From positions 94,992 to 158,991 of the forward strand of contig CAWFFV010000031.1 in the NCBI GenBank assembly GCA_963814985.1: 64,000 nucleotides of DNA, written 5' to 3'. Origin of the DNA: CAWFFV01 sp963814985 (GTDB taxonomy: Bacteria; Chloroflexota; Ktedonobacteria; Ktedonobacterales; Ktedonobacteraceae). Of the stretch, positions 52,038 to 61,702 are shown in pieces. The notes beneath the pieces are model-generated. The model ran no database searches and had not been told where the DNA came from. It was given only the letters and a program-made list of their open reading frames with translations. Numbering within the stretch: position 1 is the stretch's first letter; each line of letters begins with the position of its first letter. Made by a program: the position numbers and the translations under genes.

Positions 52038-52145
52038 ATGTGGTATTTTTTGCTGTTTCTATTCGGATTTCTGTTTCGTTTAAATTCTGTAGAGGGGATG
52101 GGTGTGTGGACGATTGGCAAACAACTTGTATATGTAGAGGAGTAG
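52038..52145 (+). CDS. 35-codon hydrophobic small ORF in the rpoB leader
   Basis: An ATG preceded by AAAAGGAAAG (good ribosome site) opens a 35-codon frame. It encodes one hydrophobic segment (MWYFLLFLFGFLFRL) and a short polar tail (NSVEGMGVWTIGKQLVYVEE). Two nt after its TAG begins a 9-bp GC-rich hairpin with a T-tract. The layout, small ORF then terminator-like hairpin upstream of rpoB, fits a leader peptide for attenuation; it could also be a small membrane protein. No homologue is recognised. Confidence 0.5.
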   Translation: MWYFLLFLFGFLFRLNSVEGMGVWTIGKQLVYVEE

Positions 52146-52147
52146 GA

Positions 52148-52184
52148 GTAACCGCTCATTGCGTCTGCAAGCGGTTACTTTTCT
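52148..52184 (+). terminator. terminator-like attenuator hairpin in the rpoB leader
   Basis: GTAACCGCT (52148-52156) pairs perfectly with AGCGGTTAC (52170-52178) around a 13-nt loop and is followed by TTTTCTT. It lies between the rpoB promoter and rpoB, so transcription must pass or be regulated here. Confidence 0.7.
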
Positions 52185-52255
52185 TGTCATAAACCGTTTC
52201 ACAACACAGGCATTATCGGCAGTTTATTTAAATTTTTCCGTTTTTCGTTGCTTTA

Positions 52256-52281
52256 GAGAGGCACGGTTTTTCGTGTCTCTC
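52256..52281 (+). promoter_or_regulatory. second leader hairpin just before rpoB
   Basis: GAGAGGCACG (52256-52265) pairs with CGTGTCTCTC (52272-52281), one G-U pair, loop GTTTTT. It ends 25 nt before the rpoB ribosome site and could influence translation or mRNA stability. Confidence 0.5.
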
Positions 52282-52324
52282 AGTTTCCTCTATGGGCGAC
52301 TAGGTGAGAGGAGAAAAACCACAC

Positions 52325-55300
52325 ATGGCAGTAACCACAAGAGCCGTTGCACTCCCAGAACGTGTTTCGTTCGCACGTATCCCGGATATACGGCCGATGC
52401 CAGGCCTTATTCAGATCCAACTTGACTCTTTTGAGTGGTTTAAGAAAGAAGGTTTGCGCGAACTTTTTGAAGAAATCTCTCCTATCGAAGACTTTACTGG
52501 AAAGAATCTGAGTCTGGAATTTATTGTACCACCAGAACCATTTGGCAAACCCAAATATTCCGAGGACGAGTGCCGTGACCGTGATGCTACCTACTCTGCT
52601 CCTTTGAATGTCAAGGCTCGCCTCATCAATAAAGAAACAGGAGAAATCATCGAGAAGGACATCTTCATGGGTGATTTTCCCCTGATGACAAAAGAAGGAA
52701 CGTTCATCATCAATGGTGCAGAGCGTGTCGTAGTCAGCCAACTTGTGCGCTCTCCTGGTGTCTACTTTACCGTAGACGAGGATGCCTCAACTGGCAAGAA
52801 ACTCTTTGCCGCCAAGCTGATTCCTGGGCGAGGAGCCTGGTTAGAGTTTGAGACCAGTAACAAGAACCTGCTGACGGTCAAAATTGATCGCAAGCGTAAG
52901 TTGCCAGTCACTACCTTGTTACGCGCTATTGGCAGCTTGGCGAAGGACCAGTGGCATGCCGAGAACCTGGATCTCTCGACGGACCAGGGAATTCTTGATG
53001 CGTTCCGTAATGTCGATAATGATCCCAATGTACATTATATCCAGGCGACCCTGGATCGTGACCCTGTTAAGAAAGAGGAGGAGGCTCTCCTCGAACTGTA
53101 CAAAAAGTTGCGTCCTGGTGATCCCGCCACACTTGATAATGCTCGTTCATTGGTGAAAAATCTGTTTTTTAATGCGCGTCGCTATGATCTTGGCAGTGTT
53201 GGTCGTTATAAACTCAATCGCAAACTGGATCTATCCATTCCGCAAAGCCAGCGTATCTTGACACAGGATGATCTGGTCAATATTATTCGTCGTCTGGTTA
53301 TGTTGAACAATGGGCGTGGGCGAAAGGACGATATCGACCACCTGGGCAATCGCCGTGTGCGTTGTGTAGGTGAGTTGATCCAGACCCAGTTCCGTGTCGG
53401 GTTACTGCGTATGGAGCGTGTTGTTAAGGAACGCATGAGTATTCAGGAGCCGGGGCAGGCAACTCCCAATGCGCTGATCAATATTCGCCCGGTTGTGGCT
53501 GCCATGAAGGAGTTCTTCGGCGGGAGCCAGCTCTCCCAATTTATGGACCAGACCAATGCTCTGGCAGAGATTGGGCACAAGCGTCGTCTCTCCGCATTGG
53601 GACCTGGTGGTCTCTCGCGTGAGCGTGCAGGCTTCGATGTTCGTGACGTGCACCAATCGCACTATGGTCGTATCTGCCCGATTGAAACCCCTGAAGGTCC
53701 AAACATTGGTCTGATTGGGAATCTGGCAACCTATGGACAGATCAACCCGTATGGTTTTATCGAGACTCCTTATCGCAAGGTCTACAAGCGCTTGCCGGCC
53801 AATGATCGACGGCTGATTGGTCGTGAGTTCCGTGGTGTCTATGGGCGAGAACGTGAGGATGTCAAAACTCCCGATGGACAGGTGCTCATAAAGGCGCGCA
53901 CGCGTGTGCGAGTTGATGAAGCATTATTCATCCAGCTTTCACAGCTCCTGGGTGATACACAGATACGTGTTCGCTCCTTTGTCACCGATGAAGTCGATTA
54001 TCATACAGCTGATGATGAAGAGAACTTCTGGATTGCACAGGCGAACGTCCATTTGACAGAGAATAACGAGTTCGCAGACGAGCGTGTATTAGCGCGTTAT
54101 CAGGGTGAGTTCGCGGAAGAGCGCTCAGATAGCATCGACTATATGGATGTCTCGCCGCGCCAGACCGTTAGCGTTGCCACTGCCCTGATCCCTTTCCTGG
54201 AGCATGACGACGTGAACCGTGCTCTGATGGGTGCAAACATGCAACGTCAGGCGGTGCCCCTGCTGCGTCCGCAGTCGCCGATCTGTGGTACAGGTATTGA
54301 ACGGCAGGTAGCTATTGACTCTGGTCAAGTTGTAGTCACTCAGGTGAGTGGTGAGATTGTGTCTGCGACGGCACGCAGAATCGAAGTTGTTGATGAACAG
54401 GGTGAAGTGTATGGGTATCGTTTACGTAAATTTGTACGTTCGAACGCTGGAACCTGTATTAATCAGCGACCAATTGTCCGTAAGGGTGATTATGTGAATG
54501 CCGGGCAAGTCATTGCCGACAGTTCATCGACAGAACTGGGAGAATTGGCCCTGGGCCAGAATATTCTGGTGGCTTTTATGAGTTGGGAGGGTGGCAACTT
54601 TGAAGATGCTATCCTTATCAGTGAGCGCATTGTCCGAGAGGATCTCTTCACATCCATCCATATTGAGAAGTATGAGGTGGACGCCCGTGACACCAAGCTA
54701 GGGCCAGAGGAGATTACAAGAGACATTCCCAATGTTGGTGAAGAGGGACTGCGCAACCTCGACGAGCGCGGTATCATTTATGTCGGTGCAGAGGTGGGGC
54801 CACAGGATATCCTGGTAGGTAAGATTACACCTAAAGGCGAGACCGAGCTGACAGCTGAAGAGAAATTGCTACGTGCAATCTTTGGTGAGAAGGCGCGTGA
54901 GGTGAAAGATACTTCTCTGCGTGTTCCTCACGGCGAGCGTGGCAAAGTGGTTGAGGTCAAAGTCTTCTCGCGTGACGCAGGTGACGAGTTGCCACCAGGT
55001 GTCAACCAGCTGGTACGTGTCAGTATTGCTCAAAAGCGTAAGATTGGTGCAGGCGACAAGATGGCAGGACGTCACGGAAACAAAGGTGTCATTTCGCGGG
55101 TGCTCCCGATCGAAGATATGCCTTTCTTACCCGATGGCAGCCAGGTTGATATTATCCTGAACCCGCTGGGTGTCCCGCACCGTATGAATATTGGTCAGAT
55201 TATGGAGACCCACCTGGGGTGGGCCGCCAGCGTACTCGGCTTTAAAATCGCCACCCCCGTCTTTGACGGAGCTACGGAAGAAGATATCGAAGAGATGCTC

Positions 55301-55822
55301 CGCCGTGCCAATCTGCCGGAGACCGGGAAAGTGCAGCTCTACGATGGGCGTACTGGTGAGCCATTTGATCATCCTGTTACTGTCGGGTACACCTACATGT
55401 TGAAACTTGCCCACCTTGTCGAAGACAAGGTACACGCTCGCTCAACCGGTCCATACAGCTTGATTACGCAGCAGCCGTTGGGCGGAAAAGCGCAGTTCGG
55501 TGGTCAGCGCTTTGGAGAAATGGAAGTTTGGGCACTGGAAGCCTATGGTGCGGCAAACATTCTCCAGGAAATCTTGACTGTGAAGTCAGACGACGTTGTT
55601 GGTCGCGTAAAAACCTATGAAGCGATTGTAAAGGGCGAGAATATCATGGAACCCGGTGTTCCAGAATCTTTCAAAGTCCTGGTCAAAGAATTGCAAAGCC
55701 TGGGCATCAATGTCGAGGTACTCAATGAAGACGAACAGAAGATACAATTTGTCGAAGATACCTCAAATGATGTGATGCCAGAACTGGGTATTAATCTGTC
55801 CGGTTTCGAAGGAGACCAGTAA
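52325..55822 (+). CDS. rpoB: DNA-directed RNA polymerase subunit beta
   Basis: This 1165-aa beta subunit is intact. It starts with RVSFARIPDIRPMPGLIQIQLDSFEWF. It contains the rifampicin region (GGSQLSQFMDQTNALAEIGHKRRLSALGPGGLSRERAGFDVRDVHQSHYGRICPIETPEGPNIGLI), the catalytic KMAGRHGNKGVISRVLPIEDMPFLPDG and the C-terminal GGQRFGEMEVWALEAYGAANIL. The residues corresponding to common resistance positions look wild type (Gln, Asp, His and Ser present). The start at 52325 follows AGAGGAG by about 11 nt; an in-frame GTG at 52304 lies inside the ribosome site region. rplKAJL is not upstream; a membrane protein gene is. Confidence 0.98.
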   Translation: MAVTTRAVALPERVSFARIPDIRPMPGLIQIQLDSFEWFKKEGLRELFEEISPIEDFTGKNLSLEFIVPPEPFGKPKYSEDECRDRDATYSAPLNVKARLINKETGEIIEKDIFMGDFPLMTKEGTFIINGAERVVVSQLVRSPGVYFTVDEDASTGKKLFAAKLIPGRGAWLEFETSNKNLLTVKIDRKRKLPVTTLLRAIGSLAKDQWHAENLDLSTDQGILDAFRNVDNDPNVHYIQATLDRDPVKKEEEALLELYKKLRPGDPATLDNARSLVKNLFFNARRYDLGSVGRYKLNRKLDLSIPQSQRILTQDDLVNIIRRLVMLNNGRGRKDDIDHLGNRRVRCVGELIQTQFRVGLLRMERVVKERMSIQEPGQATPNALINIRPVVAAMKEFFGGSQLSQFMDQTNALAEIGHKRRLSALGPGGLSRERAGFDVRDVHQSHYGRICPIETPEGPNIGLIGNLATYGQINPYGFIETPYRKVYKRLPANDRRLIGREFRGVYGREREDVKTPDGQVLIKARTRVRVDEALFIQLSQLLGDTQIRVRSFVTDEVDYHTADDEENFWIAQANVHLTENNEFADERVLARYQGEFAEERSDSIDYMDVSPRQTVSVATALIPFLEHDDVNRALMGANMQRQAVPLLRPQSPICGTGIERQVAIDSGQVVVTQVSGEIVSATARRIEVVDEQGEVYGYRLRKFVRSNAGTCINQRPIVRKGDYVNAGQVIADSSSTELGELALGQNILVAFMSWEGGNFEDAILISERIVREDLFTSIHIEKYEVDARDTKLGPEEITRDIPNVGEEGLRNLDERGIIYVGAEVGPQDILVGKITPKGETELTAEEKLLRAIFGEKAREVKDTSLRVPHGERGKVVEVKVFSRDAGDELPPGVNQLVRVSIAQKRKIGAGDKMAGRHGNKGVISRVLPIEDMPFLPDGSQVDIILNPLGVPHRMNIGQIMETHLGWAASVLGFKIATPVFDGATEEDIEEMLRRANLPETGKVQLYDGRTGEPFDHPVTVGYTYMLKLAHLVEDKVHARSTGPYSLITQQPLGGKAQFGGQRFGEMEVWALEAYGAANILQEILTVKSDDVVGRVKTYEAIVKGENIMEPGVPESFKVLVKELQSLGINVEVLNEDEQKIQFVEDTSNDVMPELGINLSGFEGDQ

Positions 55823-55900
55823 TGGCAGCCTGCGCCAGCGCATCGTGCCCAACTCTGGGTGCGCTGGTGTAGTATACTTGCCCCTACCTCAGGAGGTAGC

Positions 55901-58900
55901 ATGCTCGAAGTTAACGATTTTAACGCTATCCGTATCAGCCTTGCCAGCCCGGAGCAAATTCGTGGTTGGAGTTATGGCGAGGTGACGAAACCGGAAACAA
56001 TTAACTATCGTACACTCAAGCCAGAGAAGGATGGGTTATTCTGCGAGCGCATTTTCGGACCCACCAAGGACTGGGAGTGTTATTGCGGTAAATATAAAAG
56101 AGTTCGCTTTAAGGGAATCGTTTGTGATAAATGTGGTGTTGAGGTCGCACGCTCAAAAGTACGTCGTGAGCGTATGGGCCATATCGAACTGGCCTCACCT
56201 GTAAGCCATATCTGGTACTTTAAAGGGACACCCAGTCGTATTGGTCTCTTACTCGATCTCTCACCACGAAACCTGGAGCGTATCCTTTACTTTGCTCTCT
56301 ACGTGGTTACCCATATCGATGAAGATGCTCGTCAGCGCGAACTCATGCACCTGGATGAGGAGACGGTTGTCTCTGGAGCAAAATCTCGATGGCAAAGTTG
56401 TTGAACGAGTCAACAACCTGCGCTCTCAGCGTGATAATGCCATCAAGGAGACGGAGTATCGCTTCTCAACCTCCGATCGGCAGGAGATCGAAGAGCGGCG
56501 TGAGCAGGATCTTGAAGCGGCACGCCATGCTGAGAGTGAAACCCTGGCTGTGTTGCGCGAAATGATGGGTCTGGTCGCTGAAGAAGATATCGTCTTTGCG
56601 CCAACCGACCATGTTGTTGTCAAGCAAGGTGATGCGGTAACGCCCAAACACCTTGATATCCTTGAGCGTGGTGCTGAGACTGCTCGTAATGCTATTGCAG
56701 AGCAGGCGCGGCATGAATTGGATGCCCTCCAATCCGAGAGCAGGCGCGAATCTGATCGACTGGGTCTGGAGTATCAGAGCCAGATTGATTCCGCGCAGAC
56801 ACAGTTGGAGAAGGAGCGCACTGACACCAAACTCCGTCTTGAGCAGTTGCGGCGTGATCTGGAAGGTCTGAAAAAGATGGACCTGCTTCAGGAAAACCGC
56901 TATCGTGAGCTAAAAGAGAACTTTAGTGGTGTCTTTCGTGCTGGTATGGGGGCAGAGGCTGTACGCGAGTTAATCGCCAGCATTGATCTGGAGAAATTGT
57001 CTGGTGATCTGCGCCACGAGATTAGTTCGACTGTCGGTCAGCGACGCAAGAAGGCGACGAAACGTTTGAAAGTTGTCGAAGCGTTCCGCAAGTCAAATAC
57101 ATCTCCTGAGTGGATGATTCTTACCGTATTGCCTGTGTTACCACCTGATCTGCGCCCGATGGTGCAGCTGGATGGTGGTCGATTTGCCACTTCGGACTTA
57201 AACGACCTGTATCGCCGTGTGATCAACCGGAACAATCGACTCAAGCGCTTGCTGGAGTTGGGAGCACCGGAAATCATCATCCGCAACGAAAAACGTATGT
57301 TGCAGGAGGCGTGTGATGCCTTGATTGACAATGGTCGCCGTGGTCGTGCTGTGGCCGGTTCGGGCAATCACAAACTCAAGAGCCTGTCTGATATGCTCAA
57401 GGGTAAACAGGGTCGCTTCCGCCAGAACTTGCTAGGAAAGCGTGTTGACTACTCTGGCCGTTCCGTAATTGTGGTCGGGCCAGAATTGAAACTGCACCAG
57501 TGTGGTCTGCCAAAGCGTATGGCATTGGAACTGTTCAAGCCATTCGTGATGCGCAAACTGGTGGAGCAGAACTTTGCTCACAATATCAAGAGTGCAAAGC
57601 GTTTTGTAGAACGAGTCAAGCCAGAAGTGTGGGATGTGTTGGAAGAGGTCATCAAAAACCATCCCGTGCTGCTCAATCGTGCTCCTACGTTGCACCGCCT
57701 GGGTATTCAAGCGTTCGAGGCGGTCCTGGTTGAAGGAAGCGCGATCCAACTGCATCCACTGGTCTGTTCGGCCTTCAACGCTGACTTCGACGGTGACCAG
57801 ATGGCGGTCCATGTACCGCTCTCTGACAAGGCGCAGGACGAAGCTCGCCAGTTTATGATGTCAACGCGCAATCTGCTCTCGCCTGCTCATGGTGAACCAT
57901 CAATTGGTGCTAGCCAGGATATGGTGTTAGGCTGTTTCTACCTGACACAAGAGCGCCCGGATAAGAAGGGTGAGGGGCGTATCTTTACCGATACGACTGA
58001 GGCCCTGCTAGCGCTCCAGCATGGCGTGATTGACTTGCAGGCGCCCATCAAAGTACGCTTAAACGTTACTGATGTGTACAATGAGCCACCGCCAGAGAAA
58101 TCGGTGATACAACCAAATGGCAAGCCAGTCCGGACCACAGTTGGACGTATCATTTTCAATGAGGCACTACCAGAGCGTATCCGTTTTAAGAACTACGCCA
58201 TGAAAAAAGAGAACTTGAAACAGATCATTGCTGAGTGCTTCAAAGAATATGGGCGTGTGAAAACGACGGAACTGGCTGACGAGATCAAGAGGCTTGGCTT
58301 CTACTATGCAACCAGAGCAGGCACGACCATCGCTATCAGTGATGTGAAAGTGCCTGCGGGTAAACTGGAAGAACTGGCGAAAGCCGATGCCAAGATTGTA
58401 GAACTGGAAGAGCAGTATCGTGATGGTCTGATCACTGATAATGAAAAATACAAGCAGACGGTCGATGCCTGGAACGAGGCCACAGATAATGTAACCAAGA
58501 TGGTTGAGGCGACCCTTGATCCCTTTGGTTCGATCTATACCATTGCCAAGTCGGGTGCAACCAAAGCAAAGTTCCAGCAGATCCGTCAGTTGTCCGGGAT
58601 GCGTGGTTTGATGGCCAGCCCATCAGGTAAAATTATTGCCATTCCTATTCGTGGAAACTTCCGCGAAGGGCTAAGCGTGTTGGAGTACTTTATCAGTAGT
58701 CACGGCGCTCGTAAAGGTCTGGCAGACACCGCCTTGCGTACCGCAGAGTCAGGCTACCTGACTCGTCGTTTGATTGACGTGGCACAGGATGTCATTGTCA
58801 CCGAAGAGGATTGTGGTACGACTGAGGGCCTCCTGATTACCGAGTTCGACTCCATAGACATGGGGTTGGAGAATATCCGTAGCCGCTTGAGTGGACGTGT

Positions 58901-60230
58901 TCTGGCGGAGACAGTACCAGGCCTTGAACATATTGAGGTTGGTGATGAACTGACCGATGAGACGATTGATGAGATCGTAAGCGCAGGTACCAAGGCAGTG
59001 CGTATACGCTCAGTGCTCTCATGTCTGGCCAAGCGTGGCATCTGTCGTAAGTGCTATGGACGTGATCTGGCTGCCAATGCTCTCGTTCGTATGGGGGCGG
59101 CGACTGGTATCGTTGCTGCACAATCAATCGGTGAGCCTGGTACACAGCTGACTATGCGTACGTTCCACACCGGAGGTATTGCAAACGCGCAGCAAGATAT
59201 CACGCAGGGTTTGCCGCGTGTCGAAGAACTATTCGAGGCACGTGTACCAAAGGATAAGGCTGAGATCAGTGAGATTGATGGCGTTGTCGAGATTATCAAG
59301 GACGAGGCGACTCCTGCTCGTACAGTACGTGTAGTCTCAACCAACGTATTCTTCGACGAGTATCCACTTCCCAACGGAAGTCAGGTGCTTGTCAACGACC
59401 ACGACCGTGTGCAGAAGGAGCAGATCATCGCTATGATGCCTGCTGAAAAGGGTGCTGAGCCTGTTCCGGTGATAGCCCGTACCGAAGGTGATGTTATCAT
59501 CAATGCGGAAGGACCGCTGTCTATTCGCTTTGAAGAGCGTGAGGAGCGTTCTTACCCGATACCCGCAGCTCGCAACATCATTGTTCGCAATGATCAGAAG
59601 ATCCAGGCAGGCACGCCCATCACTTCTGGTCAGCGTGATCCCCAGGATGTGTTGCGCATCCAGGGACGTGAGGCCGTTCAGTTGTACCTGGTCAAAGAGG
59701 TGCAGCGCGTGTATCGTAACACTGGCGTGTACATCAATGACAAGCACATTGAGGTTATCATTCGCCAGATGCTGCGCCGTGTCAAAGTCGACGATCCTGG
59801 CGATACAGAGATGTTACCAAATGATCTGGTTGACCGCTTTGTCTATGCAGACACCAATGCTCGCGTCTTAGCAGAAGGTGGAGAGCCGGCAACAGCTCAG
59901 ACCGTCCTGCTAGGTGTCACGAAAGCCTCACTCAATACTGACAGCTTCCTGGCGGCAGCCTCCTTCCAGGAGACGACCCGAGTATTGACGGAGGCAGCGA
60001 TTGAGGCACAGACAGACCATCTCGTAGGGCTGAAAGAAAACGTGATTATCGGAAAACTCATTCCCGCGGGTTCCGGTATTGCACAGCGCCGTCGCGAAGA
60101 GCTTGCTCGTCGACAGGCGGCTGCCAATCGTCTGGCCGCCTCAACACCAGTCATTGCCGGAGTTGGCGCTGGTAGTAGTATTGGAACCAGTACACTAGGT
60201 TTAACACTTGACAGCGAAGCCTATGAGTGA
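55901..60230 (+). CDS. rpoC: DNA-directed RNA polymerase subunit beta-prime, with an apparent +1 frameshift
   Basis: The start follows AGGAGG by 4-5 nt. The N-terminal zinc site is CYCGKYKRVRFKGIVCDKCGVEV; the active-site NADFDGDQMAVH lies near residue 625 with the three Mg-binding Asp; the trigger-loop/bridge region GGNFREGLSVLEYFISSHGARKGLADTALRTA (GRN-like) and the second zinc site CLAKRGICRKCYGRDLA follow. Between LMHLDEETV and LSLEQNLDGKVV (near 56368) the frame shifts by one: 4330 nt is 3n+1. Removing one base gives a normal 1442-aa protein. As rpoC is essential, this is best read as a sequence error. Residues 160-330 form a Glu/Arg-rich coiled-coil insert. Confidence 0.95.
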
Positions 60231-60318
60231 TAACATAGGCAACCGCATAGTATGATCAAGAAGGTGTGGACAGTTCTGCTGTCTGCACCTGCTGAAGAGG
60301 GACAGGAGAGGATTTTCC

Positions 60319-60774
60319 TTGCCGACAATGAATCAGTTGGTCCGTAAGGGCCGCTCACAAAAACAGAAAAAGGTGAAGGCTCCCGCGTTGTTATACTCGT
60401 ACAACGCGTTGAAGAATAGAACCTCCCGCCTACGTGGATCGCCACAGAAACGTGGTGTCTGCACTCAAGTACGTACAATGACGCCCAAGAAGCCGAATTC
60501 GGCAATGCGCAAAATTGCTCGTGTTCGTCTCTCAAACCAGATGGAAGTAACGGCATACATTCCAGGTGAAGGGCATAATTTACAAGAACACTCTGTGGTA
60601 CTCATTCGCGGTGGTCGTGTAAAAGACCTGCCAAGTGTGCGTTATCACATCGTCCGTGGTACACTAGATAGTGATGGTGTTTCAAAGCGCCGCCGCGGTC
60701 GCTCGAAATATGGAGCCAAACGGCCAAAACCTGGGCAAGCAGCCGCTCCAGCCAAGGGTGGAAAGAGAAAGTAA
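60319..60774 (+). CDS. rpsL: ribosomal protein S12
   Basis: This 151-aa S12 starts with TTG after GGACAGGAGAGG. The PTMNQLVRKGR N-terminus leaves no alternative start. The decoding-centre loop TPKKPNSAMRKIARVRLSN and the later RVKDLPSVRYHIVRGTLDSDGV loop are canonical, with Lys at the streptomycin-relevant positions. The C-terminus has an extra Lys/Ala/Pro-rich tail. First gene of the str operon; the next gene is 450 nt away, unusually far. Confidence 0.97.
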   Translation: MPTMNQLVRKGRSQKQKKVKAPALLYSYNALKNRTSRLRGSPQKRGVCTQVRTMTPKKPNSAMRKIARVRLSNQMEVTAYIPGEGHNLQEHSVVLIRGGRVKDLPSVRYHIVRGTLDSDGVSKRRRGRSKYGAKRPKPGQAAAPAKGGKRK

Positions 60775-60777
60775 AAG

Positions 60778-61186
60778 CAGGGATCTAAAGAAGAACTCTC
60801 AGTGATCCCTGTACGGCCCGACCATTTTTGACTTTGAGAAACTGCAATTTAGGATAGGTCGGTTAATCACGTCTCGTTGTGGGAAGTATGTAAGTGTTTG
60901 TCGCAACGACTGTCGGGTGTCCTCCTGATTCACTCAATCTCGATTCGTTCGAGAAGACTGCACTACAGCTCTGAAGAGCAGCCGGATTGTAGTCATGATG
61001 AAGCAGTGATGTGGATAGGCACCCGCGTGTAGGCGTCCGAAAGGATGGAGGAGAATGCCTCCTCTGTCGAATCGACGCCTTTTCTGGTGCCTGCTGGCTC
61101 GCCCGTTTACAAGAGAGGGCTAAGGAGAGTCGTAAGAGTGTAGCCAAATGCGAAGCACCATTGACGACTGAGTCAGAAGGTCGTCA
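60778..61186 (+). promoter_or_regulatory. highly structured rpsL-rpsG intercistronic RNA region
   Basis: No ORF with a ribosome site is present. Instead there is a series of perfect stems: CAGGGATC/GATCCCTG (60778-60811); CCGACC/GGTCGG (60818-60862); CTCGA/TCGAG (60939-60953); CTACA/TGTAG capped by GCTC/GAGC (60963-60992); a nested set AGGCACC/GGTGCCT (61017-61092) enclosing AGGCGTC/GACGCCT (61031-61080) and GAGGAG/CTCCTC (61048-61064); TGGCT/AGCCA (61095-61146); and TGACGAC/GTCGTCA (61162-61186) just before the rpsG ribosome site. In E. coli the rpsL-rpsG spacer binds S7 for autoregulation, but it is only about 96 nt. This could be an enlarged S7 site or a separate RNA. Confidence 0.65.
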
Positions 61187-61222
61187 GCATTGTTTCCGAA
61201 TGATATGCTGAGGAGGCAGAAC

Positions 61223-61693
61223 TTGCCAAGACGTAAGAGAGTGGTGCGACGGCCAGATGTGCCGGATGCCAAATACAAGAGCCGTAATGTGGCCCGCTTT
61301 ACAAGTAAGTTAATGTTGGATGGAAAGCGTAGTCTGGCTGAGCGAATCATCTATGATGCTTTCGAGGCCATTGAAGCCAAACAAAAACGATCACCTCTCG
61401 ATGTGTTTGAGCAGGCATTGAAGAATGCCACGCCCACCATTGAGGTCAAGCCCCGCCGTGTTGGTGGTTCAACGTACCAGGTTCCTGTGGATGTCCGCAG
61501 AGATCGTGGGAGTGCATTAGCGATGCGCTGGCTTATCCGCGCTGCCCGTACACGTACAGGCAGATCAATGTCGGAGAAACTGGCCAGTGAGTTAATGGAC
61601 GCCGCCGCAGGCCAGGGTGCAACTATTAAAAAACGTGAGGAAACCCATAAGATGGCGGAGTCTAATAAAGCCTTCGCTCATTATCGTTGGTAA
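61223..61693 (+). CDS. rpsG: ribosomal protein S7
   Basis: This 156-aa S7 has PRRKRVVRRPDVPDAKYKSRNVARFTSKLMLDGKRSLAERIIYDAF, VKPRRVGGSTYQVPVDVRRDRGSALAMRWLI and the C-terminal KMAESNKAFAHYRW. The TTG start lies 6 nt after AGGAGG. S7 nucleates assembly of the 30S head and, in enteric bacteria, represses the str operon by binding upstream of its own gene. fusA starts 9 nt after the stop. Confidence 0.97.
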   Translation: MPRRKRVVRRPDVPDAKYKSRNVARFTSKLMLDGKRSLAERIIYDAFEAIEAKQKRSPLDVFEQALKNATPTIEVKPRRVGGSTYQVPVDVRRDRGSALAMRWLIRAARTRTGRSMSEKLASELMDAAAGQGATIKKREETHKMAESNKAFAHYRW

Positions 61694-61702
61694 TAATACA
61701 TC

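Noticed and set aside
55859..55900. An upstream start for rpoC at 55859 adding 14 residues
   Set aside because: AGGAGG is placed for the ATG at 55901, and MLEVNDFNAIRISLASPEQI is the expected beta-prime N-terminus.
56241..56400. Natural split of rpoC into two genes, as in cyanobacterial rpoC1/rpoC2
   Set aside because: The break is near residue 155, far from the cyanobacterial split, and no ribosome site precedes an in-frame start of the second part; a single-base error is simpler.
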